From an uncultured Parasphingopyxis sp. (lineage in GTDB: Bacteria > Pseudomonadota > Alphaproteobacteria > Sphingomonadales > Sphingomonadaceae), in the NCBI GenBank assembly GCA_905479515.1, contig CAJQMX010000274.1, positions 1 to 9,786 on the forward strand: a stretch of DNA of 9,786 nt, in the 5' to 3' direction. The notes below the pieces were generated by a model. That model was given only the letters and a program-made list of their open reading frames with translations. It made no database searches and was not told the origin of the DNA. Position 1 is the stretch's first letter. Each line of letters opens with the position of its first letter. Below, piece by piece: positions 1-6,300 of the stretch. Both the position numbers and the translations under genes were made by a program.

Positions 1-477
1 GTAGCGATTTCCCCCAGCAGCGGCCGTGACCGGGTGAATATTCATGGCGCCATCGACCTCGAGACCGGCAAGACCCAGATGCTCGATGTCCTCACCGTCG
101 ATGCGCAAAGCACGATCCTGCTGCTCATGGCGATCCTTGCCACCCATCCGTCGCGGCGGTTGATCCACGTCTTCCTCGACAACGCCCGCTACCATCATGC
201 CCGGCTGGCGCAGGAATGGCTGGTCCGAAAAGGCCAGCGGATCAGGCTCCACTTCGTGCCGACCTACAGCCCCCACCTCAATCCGATCGAGCGACTCTGG
301 GGAGTGATGCACTAAAACATCACCCATAACCAAGGCTACGCAACGGCGCGCGAATTTAGGGCAGCGATCCTGGGGTTCCTAACTCAAAACGTGCCGAAAC
401 AATGGCACGCCTTCCGCGATCAGGTCACCAACAACTTTCGCGTCATCAATCCCGCAGATTTTCGGATCCTGAGGTAG
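1..477 (+). pseudogene. IS630-family transposase, 3' part, interrupted by an in-frame stop
   Basis: This is the C-terminal half of a DDE transposase of the IS630 family. The reading frame is open from the left edge, so the gene begins outside the window. The second catalytic Asp lies in VFLDNARYHH (codon 178-180). The catalytic Glu lies in the family signature YSPHLNPIERLWG (codon 289-291). The first Asp must lie upstream of the window. The frame then meets TAA at 313-315, where a single A-to-T change from AAA (Lys) would explain the stop. It continues in the same frame through typical C-terminal sequence (NITHNQGYATAREF and onward) to TAG at 475-477. A nonsense mutation without frameshift is therefore the simplest reading. 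The protein would lose about 54 residues after the catalytic Glu, so activity is doubtful. Family assignment is firm; the exact element name cannot be given. Confidence 0.88.
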
Positions 478-509
478 ACGGGGTATAGTATGTAGACGGG
501 GTATAGTAT
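474..509. repeat. Perfect tandem duplication of an 18-bp unit at the IS630 end
   Basis: The unit GTAGACGGGGTATAGTAT occurs at 474-491 and again, identically, at 492-509. The first copy contains the TAG that ends the transposase frame. The sequence runs on with AGTGTCAGCGC. The position suggests that it lies in or next to the right terminal region of the IS630 remnant. The terminal inverted repeat cannot be defined because the left end is outside the window. The repeat could be part of the element's end or a slippage product; the sequence alone does not decide. Confidence 0.8.
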
Positions 510-576
510 AGTGTCAGCGCATTGTTTTTAGGGTACGAGTATCCGCCCGAGGACATATGCTTGCTTATTATGTCGT

Positions 577-606
577 TTGAAAAACTCGTATCAATCTCAA
601 TAAAAA
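577..606 (+). promoter_or_regulatory. Possible promoter of the araC-family gene
   Basis: TTGAAA at 577-582 could serve as a -35 and TAAAAA at 601-606 as a weak -10, with an 18-bp spacer. The surrounding 478-634 region holds no gene and is AT-rich (24 of 60 bases are G or C in 541-600). A start at the expected distance would leave only about 20 nt of leader before the ribosome binding site of the regulator. The -10 match is poor, so this is a weak suggestion. Confidence 0.22.
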
Positions 607-634
607 ATCTAGTGCTTGAAATAGGAGAGAAAAA

Positions 635-1675
635 TTGGAGGGCGAAGCGGAATTCCCGACAGCTAAAGTGACAGTCATTGCTACGTGGCTGATCCACTTG
701 GTTGCGATTGTTGACGAGTTCTATTCGGAGTTTGACACCAATGAAATTCTGCAAGAAGTAGGAATCAATCCTGAGCTTTTGAATGATCCCAATGCGCGTG
801 TTCCTTCGTGGCAGGTGAGCAAGTTTTACGAGATTATTCAGAGAATTACAGGCGATGAAGCGATTGGCTTGAAGCTCGGCGCACGCCTTACACCGGGCTC
901 CATGCACGCATTAGGATATTCACTGTTTGCCAGTCGCACTCTGAATTCTTTCTTCGTAAGATACGAACGGTTTTTCCAATTAATTTCGCAGGCGGGTAAT
1001 GCCAGCACACAGATCCGTGATAAGCGGTTAGTTTTTTCGTTAACAATACGAGAAAAACTGCCTCCGACGAGGGAGGATGCATTTTTGGCAACTGTTCTGC
1101 GATTTGCAAGGATGGTTTATCGGTCAAACTTTTCGCCGATTTTGGTGCGTATGCCCCGACCTAAACCTAAATTCGCATCTGCCGAGTTTGATGATTATTT
1201 TTGCTGTCCCATCGAATATGGGTGCGAACGGCTCGAACTGCACGTCTCCGAATCCGATTCTAACCAACGATTGCGAGGGTTCAATCCAGAGTTTGTCCGT
1301 GCTCATGATCAGATTGCAACGGAATATATCGCCCGATTTGATGATGAGCAAATCATTCCTCGGATTCAGTCAGCCATTGTAAATATGCTGCCCGATGGTG
1401 ACGTGTCGATCCGCACAATTGCAAGCGCACTTGGTATGAGCAATCGAAGCCTCCAACGGCAGTTACAGAATGAAGGTTCAACTTTTAACGCGGTGCTTGA
1501 CGGTATGCGTAAATATCTCGCTATCCGGTATTTGCGTTCCGGACGTCATTCGATCAAGGAAATGTCCTATCTTTTAGGATATAACGACTCCAGCAACTTT
1601 TCGCGTGCATTTCGAAGATTGACCGGTCGGTCACCGCACGAGTATCTCGAAAAATCAAAGCTGAAATCCGAATAA
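635..1675 (+). CDS. AraC-family transcriptional regulator, probable activator of the downstream operon
   Basis: A 346-residue regulator. The C-terminal AraC DNA-binding domain has two helix-turn-helix units. The first is around residues 258-281 (SIRTIASALGMSNRSLQRQL). The second is around 306-338 and includes the family signature GYNDSSNFSRAFRRLTGRSP. Residues of about 15-210 resemble the N-terminal ligand-sensing and dimerisation domain (Arabinose_bd type) found in regulators of catabolic gene clusters. The start is TTG at 635, preceded six bases upstream by AGGAGA at 623-628. No ATG is better placed, so TTG is preferred. The gene runs in the same direction as the operon and ends 158 bp before its first gene. 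The gap contains a phased-repeat promoter typical of AraC-type activation. An effector, perhaps the pathway's acid or CoA ester, is inferred. Base composition is lower in GC than that of the neighbouring enzymes (29 of 60 in 961-1020). Confidence 0.9.
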   Translation: MEGEAEFPTAKVTVIATWLIHLVAIVDEFYSEFDTNEILQEVGINPELLNDPNARVPSWQVSKFYEIIQRITGDEAIGLKLGARLTPGSMHALGYSLFASRTLNSFFVRYERFFQLISQAGNASTQIRDKRLVFSLTIREKLPPTREDAFLATVLRFARMVYRSNFSPILVRMPRPKPKFASAEFDDYFCCPIEYGCERLELHVSESDSNQRLRGFNPEFVRAHDQIATEYIARFDDEQIIPRIQSAIVNMLPDGDVSIRTIASALGMSNRSLQRQLQNEGSTFNAVLDGMRKYLAIRYLRSGRHSIKEMSYLLGYNDSSNFSRAFRRLTGRSPHEYLEKSKLKSE

Positions 1676-1704
1676 CAGCAAGTTTCAATCGTCCGATGGT
1701 TTTG

Positions 1705-1768
1705 TTGACGCTATTTTGGCGTGCAATGGCGAGTCAATCGCATGTCAAACGCAGGCTTTCGCTATAAT
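1705..1768 (+). promoter_or_regulatory. Activator-dependent promoter with three helically phased CAAWNGC boxes
   Basis: CAATGGC (1724-1730), CAATCGC (1735-1741) and CAAACGC (1746-1752) are spaced exactly 11 bp apart, so they face the same side of the helix. The last two lie in a longer match, GTCAATCGCA / GTCAAACGCA (9 of 10 identical). A perfect TATAAT -10 follows at 1763-1768. At spacers of 16-18 bp upstream of it no sequence resembles TTGACA, and the region where a -35 should be is occupied by the second and third boxes. An imperfect inverted repeat, TTGACGC (1705-1711) against GCGTGCAA (1719-1726), lies at the upstream edge. AraC proteins bind direct repeats through two helices that enter adjacent major grooves, and they often replace a missing -35. 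The AraC-family protein encoded just upstream is the natural candidate. Binding is inferred, not shown. Confidence 0.55.
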
Positions 1769-1833
1769 TGTCAGTATTCGGCAGCGCAGTTGAATGCGTC
1801 TTTTGCCTTATCATGGACGGGATATGATGACCG

Positions 1834-2625
1834 ATGGCTTATGAAACAATAAAATTTGAAACTCGCGATGCCATTGCCTGCATAACATTGAACCGGCCTA
1901 AGGCGATGAATGCGCTTTCGGGGGCAATGGTGGACGAACTTTCCAGTGCGGTTTCCGTCGTTGCAGAAGATGACGGTTTGCGTGTGCTAATCATAACGGG
2001 AGCGGGGCGTGCCTTTTGTTGCGGGGCGGATCTGAAAGGCGTTCTTGCCGAAGCCCAGGCAGGCAATGCGAAGGAATTTTTATCCTTTCTTGGTACTATC
2101 CAGGAGATATTCCACCAATTGCGGGAACTGCCTAAACCAACAATTGCGGCGCTGAATGGATTCACGCTTGCCGGAGGTCTGGAAATGGCTATTGCCTGCG
2201 ATATCGTCCTTGCCGCCCGTAGCGCACGATTGGGCGACAGCCATTCCAATTTCGGTGTGCTGCCGGGTGGTGGTGGGGGCACGATCATGCCGCGGCTTAT
2301 TGGTGAGAAGAAGGCTAATCTGCTGCTTTTTTCAGGTGAAAACTGGCCAGCGGAGGAATTTGAAAACCTTGGCTTCGTCAGCGCCGTCCATGACGATGAG
2401 AGCCTGATGGACGAAGCAATGAAGCTCGCCGATAATCTGGCGCAGAAAAGTCCCTTGGTTCTGCATCGCATGAAACAGATGGTGGCGGATGGTCGTCAGC
2501 TCAATCCGCGCGATGCGCTGACGCTGGAAACCCGGCTATTAGCAGAGCATTCCAAATCCGCCGATTTTCTAGAGGGCCTGTCTGCCTTTAGCGAGAAACG
2601 GGCACCAGAATATACGGGAAAATGA
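1834..2625 (+). CDS. Enoyl-CoA hydratase/isomerase (crotonase) family protein
   Basis: A 263-residue, full-length crotonase-fold protein, expected to hydrate an enoyl-CoA or carry out a related reaction in the cytoplasm. The N-terminal motif ITLNRPKAMNAL (17-28) and the oxyanion-hole segment GAGRAFCCGADLKG (56-69) are intact. So is the second oxyanion-hole segment LAGGLEMAIACDIVLAA (112-128). Its Glu117 matches the first catalytic Glu (Glu144 in rat mitochondrial enoyl-CoA hydratase). The second catalytic position (rat Glu164) falls at His137 in GDSHSNFGVLPG, so the classic two-Glu hydratase site is incomplete. Family members with Asp-x-His here are known, and the exact reaction is uncertain. 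The start at ATG 1834 has only a weak GGACGGG (1815-1821) upstream. An in-frame ATG at 1813 is closed by TGA, which rules it out. This is the first gene of the operon; the next begins 44 bp downstream. Confidence 0.88.
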   Translation: MAYETIKFETRDAIACITLNRPKAMNALSGAMVDELSSAVSVVAEDDGLRVLIITGAGRAFCCGADLKGVLAEAQAGNAKEFLSFLGTIQEIFHQLRELPKPTIAALNGFTLAGGLEMAIACDIVLAARSARLGDSHSNFGVLPGGGGGTIMPRLIGEKKANLLLFSGENWPAEEFENLGFVSAVHDDESLMDEAMKLADNLAQKSPLVLHRMKQMVADGRQLNPRDALTLETRLLAEHSKSADFLEGLSAFSEKRAPEYTGK

Positions 2626-2630
2626 TCGCG

Positions 2631-2646
2631 CCGGTTTTCCGGAAAA
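2631..2646. other. Short overlapping palindromes between hydratase and thiolase genes
   Basis: CCGGTTTTCCGG (2631-2642) and TTTTCCGGAAAA (2635-2646) overlap within the 44-bp spacer, followed by the thiolase ribosome binding site AGAGGGAA at 2653-2660. The stems are only four to six bases and have no downstream T-run. They might form a small intercistronic hairpin that affects mRNA stability or thiolase translation. The spacer is otherwise unremarkable. Confidence 0.25.
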
Positions 2647-2669
2647 AAGATTAGAGGGAACTTTCGACA

Positions 2670-3920
2670 ATGGAAAAGGCATATATAGTCGGTGTGGGCA
2701 TGACAAAATTCGGCCGACACCCTGACCAAAGCATAAGGCAGTTGCTTGACACGGCCATTAGCACTGCTCTCGGTGATGCGGGCGGCCATAAGTCTGACGT
2801 TGAAGCGGTTTATCATTCAAGCTCGACACAAGGTTTCCTGCAAGGGCAAACATTCATTCCCGGGCAGGTGGCGCTGGGCCAGATTGGCCTGTCTGGAATA
2901 CCTGTCTTCAACATAGAGAATGCTTGCGCGTCGAGCTCGTCTTCCTTCCATCTGGCCGTGCAGGGGGTTGGCTCCGGCATGCACGACATTATTTTGGCCG
3001 CCGGTGTTGAGAAAATGAATGTTCCTGACAAGAAAAAAATGTTTGCGGTGTTTGATGGCGCTTGGGACGTGGCCACGGTCGATGAAAATATTGAGCGCCT
3101 TGTTAGTCTTGGCAAAGGCATGGAATGCCCCGAAGGGTCCGAATCGGAACGGCCCTATAGTATTTTCATGAAGGTCTATGCGGCCTTTGGGCTCAACCAC
3201 ATGAAGCGTAATGGAACGACGCAGCGGCAGATCGCGGCCATCGCTGCCAAAAACCATGAACATTCGGTGCATAATGAATATTCGCAATATCGTCAGGCCT
3301 ATTCGATTGAGGAGGTGCTGGCTGCGCCGCCTATTACCTATCCGCTGACCTTGCCAATGTGCGCACCCATTTCCGATGGTGCTGCTGCCGCGGTTATTTG
3401 CAATGAAGAGGGGCTGAAGAAGCTGGGCATGGACAAGTCCCGCGCTGTGGAAATCCTAGCTAGCGTATCGATGAGCGGCAATGCCGAAAGGACCGCTGAC
3501 GAACCGGAAAACCACATGGCCCGGCTGGCGGCGCAAAAAGCCTATCAGATGGCTGGCCGTTCCCCCGATGATATGGATGTCGCCGAAGTCCATGATGCGA
3601 CTGCTATCGGAGAGTTGATGCATGCGGAGAACCTGATGCTTGCTCCTCTGGGTGAGGCGGGTCCGGCGGCGGAACGCGGCGATTTTACGGTAGGCGGCAG
3701 GATACCCATCAACCCGTCGGGTGGATTGGAATCAAAAGGACATCCGATCGGCGCGACGGGCCTTGGACAACTTCACGAACTGGTTACGCAATTGCGCGGA
3801 GAGGCGGGCAAACGGCAAGTCGAAAATGCGCGGCACGCCATTCACGAAAATAGCGGCGGCCTGGTCGGTATCGAAGAAGGCGCAGCTGTAATCAATATTT
3901 TGGGAAAGGTGGAAGCATAA
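2670..3920 (+). CDS. SCP2-type (lipid-transfer-like) thiolase
   Basis: A 416-residue thiolase-superfamily enzyme of the SCP-x/lipid-transfer-protein branch, expected to cleave a 3-ketoacyl-CoA with free CoA and release acetyl- or propionyl-CoA. The nucleophilic Cys86 lies in IENACASSSSSFH. The branch-typical EVHDATAIGEL (306-316) contains His308. NPSGGLESKGHPIGATG (348-364) contains His358. The C-terminal loop reads HENSGGLVG (392-400), not the Cys-containing loop of classical thiolases, so the second Cys is absent. This is usual for bacterial SCP2-type enzymes. There is no fused SCP2 sterol-carrier domain. Many relatives work with a small DUF35 (OB-fold) partner encoded next door, and none is present here. 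The start is ATG 2670 with AGAGGGAA nine bases upstream. The stop TAA shares one base with the ATG of the acyl-CoA dehydrogenase, which implies coupled translation. Confidence 0.9.
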   Translation: MEKAYIVGVGMTKFGRHPDQSIRQLLDTAISTALGDAGGHKSDVEAVYHSSSTQGFLQGQTFIPGQVALGQIGLSGIPVFNIENACASSSSSFHLAVQGVGSGMHDIILAAGVEKMNVPDKKKMFAVFDGAWDVATVDENIERLVSLGKGMECPEGSESERPYSIFMKVYAAFGLNHMKRNGTTQRQIAAIAAKNHEHSVHNEYSQYRQAYSIEEVLAAPPITYPLTLPMCAPISDGAAAAVICNEEGLKKLGMDKSRAVEILASVSMSGNAERTADEPENHMARLAAQKAYQMAGRSPDDMDVAEVHDATAIGELMHAENLMLAPLGEAGPAAERGDFTVGGRIPINPSGGLESKGHPIGATGLGQLHELVTQLRGEAGKRQVENARHAIHENSGGLVGIEEGAAVINILGKVEA

Positions 3921-5074
3921 TGAGCAACATTGGTTTCATGTTCAATGAAGATGAACGTCTTGCGATAGACGGTCTGCGGCGTTTTCTGGATGAGCGGCTT
4001 GAGCCGGAGTTGAAGGAGCTAGGCGATGTTTTCTATCCCAAGGAAAATATCCGTGAATGGATGATGCAGCTAGGGGAATTTGGCATTGTCAACGCGCCCC
4101 AGCCGGAATCGGATGGCGGGCTGGGCCTGTCCTGGCGCCTGCATGTACAGCTGATTGAAGAGCTGGCATATTCCTCCGGCGATTTGGCGATCGTCGCGCT
4201 GGTTAATGCCGCTGCCACGTCGATGCTCCTGAGGCTCGCGCCGGATCATATTAAATCACGATATGCCGGCCCGATGCTGCGCGGTGAGATAATAGGTGCG
4301 GTTGGCATATCGGAACCAGATATCGGATCGGATGTGTCGGGCGTCAAGACCCGCGCCGTGCGTGATGGCAATGACTGGATTATAAACGGAGAGAAAACCT
4401 GGATCACAAATGGAGAATATTCTGACTTTTTCATCTGTACATGCCGCTCGGATGAAAATCAGCTGACGCACATTTTGCTTGATCGGGAAGAGCATCCCTA
4501 TGAGGTGCGCGGCATTCCCAAAATAGCACTGAACAGCCAGTCAACTTCACAGATATTTCTGAATGATGTGCGGGTGCCGGTCAGCAATACAATCGGCGAA
4601 ATTGGTAGCGGGTTGAAAAATACACTGACCCTGTTTGAACGGGCGCGCATCCATGTCGCGGCTTGGGGCTATGGCATTGCCAGACGGGCACTGGAAGAAT
4701 CCATTAAATATGCACAGGATCGCGTCCAGCATGGCAAACAAATTGCCGGACATCAACTGATCGCCGACAAGATTGCGACCATGGCAACCCAGATTGATGC
4801 TGCGCGATTGCTTGCGCTTCGGGCGGCATCTATGATTGACGCAGGTCAGCGCTGTGATGTCGAATGCGCTATGGCGAAATGGTACGGCACGGAAATAGCA
4901 GTGGAGGCTACGCGCCAGGCGGTTCAGATACATGGCGGCAATGGCCTAACGAAGGAATTCATCGTCGAGAGATTGGCCCGCGAAGCCATGATTACACCCA
5001 TTCCTGACGGCACTACGGAAATTCAGAAGCTCTTGATCGCTCGGGGTTTGACCGGCATTTCCGCATTCCGGTGA
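3920..5074 (+). CDS. Acyl-CoA dehydrogenase with Asp at the usual catalytic Glu position
   Basis: A 384-residue FAD-dependent acyl-CoA dehydrogenase of full length, expected to form the alpha,beta double bond of an acyl-CoA and pass electrons to ETF. The helical N-terminal domain is followed by the FAD/substrate motif GISEPDIGSDVSG (129-141) and the beta-domain NGEKTWITNG (156-165). The C-terminal part contains RVQHGKQIAGHQ (268-279) and QIHGGNGLTKE (336-346). Where medium-chain enzymes carry the base Glu in YEGT, this protein has IPDGTTEIQ with Asp363. The alternative Glu position of isovaleryl- and long-chain enzymes (helix G) aligns with Ala in FERARIHVAA (239-248). The base may therefore be Asp363, or the protein may work differently. 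The ATG overlaps the thiolase stop by one base, with AGGTGGAAG as ribosome binding site inside the thiolase end. The stop TGA lies 14 bases before the preferred racemase start. Confidence 0.92.
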   Translation: MSNIGFMFNEDERLAIDGLRRFLDERLEPELKELGDVFYPKENIREWMMQLGEFGIVNAPQPESDGGLGLSWRLHVQLIEELAYSSGDLAIVALVNAAATSMLLRLAPDHIKSRYAGPMLRGEIIGAVGISEPDIGSDVSGVKTRAVRDGNDWIINGEKTWITNGEYSDFFICTCRSDENQLTHILLDREEHPYEVRGIPKIALNSQSTSQIFLNDVRVPVSNTIGEIGSGLKNTLTLFERARIHVAAWGYGIARRALEESIKYAQDRVQHGKQIAGHQLIADKIATMATQIDAARLLALRAASMIDAGQRCDVECAMAKWYGTEIAVEATRQAVQIHGGNGLTKEFIVERLAREAMITPIPDGTTEIQKLLIARGLTGISAFR

Positions 5075-5088
5075 ATGGGACAATGACA

Positions 5089-6216
5089 ATGGGACAGGGG
5101 CCGCTCAGCGGCATCAGGATAATTGAAATGGAGGGGATCGGACCGGGGCCCTTTAGTGGTATGCATCTGGCCGATCTTGGCGCCGATGTCGTACTGATCG
5201 AGCGCAAGGAAAAAGGTAGTGATCCCGGCTCGACAATGCCGATTGGTATATTGAAACGCGGGAAACGTTCCATTGCGCTTGATCTCAAGAATTCGGATGA
5301 CCAAGAGCTGTTGATGAATCTGATCGAGGGAGCGGACGCTCTGATTGAGGGGATGCGTCCTGGTGTAATGGAGCGTCTGAACCTTGGTCCCGATGCCTGT
5401 ATGAAACGCAATCCTCGGCTGGTCTATGGCCGAATTACCGGATGGGGACAGGATGGACCATTGGCACAGGCGGCCGGTCACGATCTCAACTATGTGGCTG
5501 TCAGTTCCGCCATGTGGTATGCTAGCCCTGCGGGCGGAAAGCCCCTGCCGCCGCCCGGCCTTGTCGGGGATGTCGGCGGCGGTGCCAATTACCTGACCAT
5601 TGGTCTTCTGGCAGGGATTATCCGGGCGCGCACAACTGGCAAGGGCGATGTCATTGATGCGGCGATTGTGGACGGGTCGGCTCATATGATGAATTTGGTG
5701 TTCGACCTTTTGCCGAAGGGTTTGATGCAACCGGAACGAGGCCAAAGCGCTCTGGACGGAGCGCCCTGGTATAACAGTTACCGATGTGCTGATGGTCGAT
5801 ATATAACGTTAGGAAGTCTCGAACCAAAATTCTATTCGGTGCTACTGGATCTGTTGAACCTTACAGACGATCCCGTGTATGAACACCAGTTCGATAAGAA
5901 CGCATGGGCCAATCAAGCCAAACGGCTAAGCGATTTGTTTGCTTCTCAACCGAGCGCGCATTGGTGCGAACTTTTGGAAGGAAGCGATGCCTGTTTTGGT
6001 TTGGTGACAAGCCCTACCGACGCTGCGGATCACCCTCATAATAAGGAACGCGGCATATTTGATGACAGTCTCGGCTTTAGACAAGCCATTGCTGCACCAC
6101 GTTTTGCGTCTGTGTCCAACGATTTTCTTGGTGAGGCACCTTTACATAATGAACATCGGCAGGAATTGATTGACGAAATGGTTAGTGAGCAAAGACGGTG
6201 GATTGGCGCTCATTGA
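5089..6216 (+). CDS. Alpha-methylacyl-CoA racemase (CaiB/BaiF family III CoA-transferase fold)
   Basis: Expected to interconvert 2R- and 2S-methylacyl-CoA so that a stereospecific dehydrogenase can use both forms. The sequence follows the mycobacterial racemase (MCR) closely: GPLSGIRIIEMEGIGPGP at the N-terminus, then YGRITGWGQDGPLAQAAGHD and LVGDVGGG. Numbered from the preferred start, the catalytic residues are His131 (AGHDLNY), Asp161 (GDVGGG) and Glu245 (GSLEPKF). They correspond to MCR His126, Asp156 and Glu241. All three are intact, which favours a racemase over a formyl- or succinyl-CoA transferase. ATG 5089 is chosen because it reproduces the family N-terminus and has TGGGA (5076-5080) eight bases upstream. 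ATG 5083 and GTG 5071, which overlaps the preceding TGA, are in-frame alternatives. It is the last of the four tightly packed genes. Confidence 0.92.
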   Translation: MGQGPLSGIRIIEMEGIGPGPFSGMHLADLGADVVLIERKEKGSDPGSTMPIGILKRGKRSIALDLKNSDDQELLMNLIEGADALIEGMRPGVMERLNLGPDACMKRNPRLVYGRITGWGQDGPLAQAAGHDLNYVAVSSAMWYASPAGGKPLPPPGLVGDVGGGANYLTIGLLAGIIRARTTGKGDVIDAAIVDGSAHMMNLVFDLLPKGLMQPERGQSALDGAPWYNSYRCADGRYITLGSLEPKFYSVLLDLLNLTDDPVYEHQFDKNAWANQAKRLSDLFASQPSAHWCELLEGSDACFGLVTSPTDAADHPHNKERGIFDDSLGFRQAIAAPRFASVSNDFLGEAPLHNEHRQELIDEMVSEQRRWIGAH

Positions 6217-6300
6217 ATAGTGGCATCAGTTGCACCGCTGATCAGTTTGTTTAAGTTCTGCATCTTAGAAGATTATAAAAGTGTATTAGGGGGAAAAATC
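6217..6300 (+). promoter_or_regulatory. Leader of the receptor gene with possible secondary promoter
   Basis: This is the largest gap within the operon. It holds a TATAAA-like -10 candidate at 6274-6279 and a strong ribosome binding site, AGGGGG at 6289-6294. It also contains the 12-bp palindrome ATCTTAGAAGAT (6262-6273), the palindrome CTGATCAG (6238-6245) and a direct repeat of ATCAGTT (6225-6231 and 6241-6247). No convincing -35 or terminator is visible. The receptor could be read through from the operon, transcribed from its own promoter, or both. Confidence 0.25.

Noticed and set aside
474..509. CRISPR-like repeat
   Set aside because: There are only two directly abutting units with no spacer, so this is a tandem duplication and not an array.
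446..907. - strand frame across the IS630 end and the start of the araC gene
   Set aside because: It crosses the tandem repeat and the start of a real gene, its translation (YYTPSTYYTPST) merely reflects the repeat, and no homologous family is recognised.
1705..1710. TTGACG as the -35 of the operon promoter
   Set aside because: It lies 52 bases upstream of the TATAAT at 1763, far beyond a 16-18 bp spacer, and no good -10 lies at the correct distance from it.
1839..2471. Long - strand open frame (210 codons) opposite the hydratase gene
   Set aside because: It is the reverse of a well-conserved crotonase gene, its translation is low-complexity and Ser/Pro/Arg-rich, and it resembles no family.
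5071..5088. GTG at 5071 or ATG at 5083 as the racemase start
   Set aside because: Both are in frame. GTG 5071 overlaps the preceding TGA, but ATG 5089 matches the family N-terminus and has the better-spaced TGGGA. The difference is at most six residues, so the alternatives remain possible.
5023..5745. Long - strand open frame (240 codons) opposite the racemase gene
   Set aside because: It is antisense to a clearly recognised racemase; there is no plausible ribosome binding context or recognisable domain.
6220..6300. GTG at 6220 as the start of the TonB receptor
   Set aside because: It would place 27 residues before an obvious signal peptide and lacks a ribosome binding site. ATG 6301 has AGGGGG just upstream and opens the signal peptide directly.
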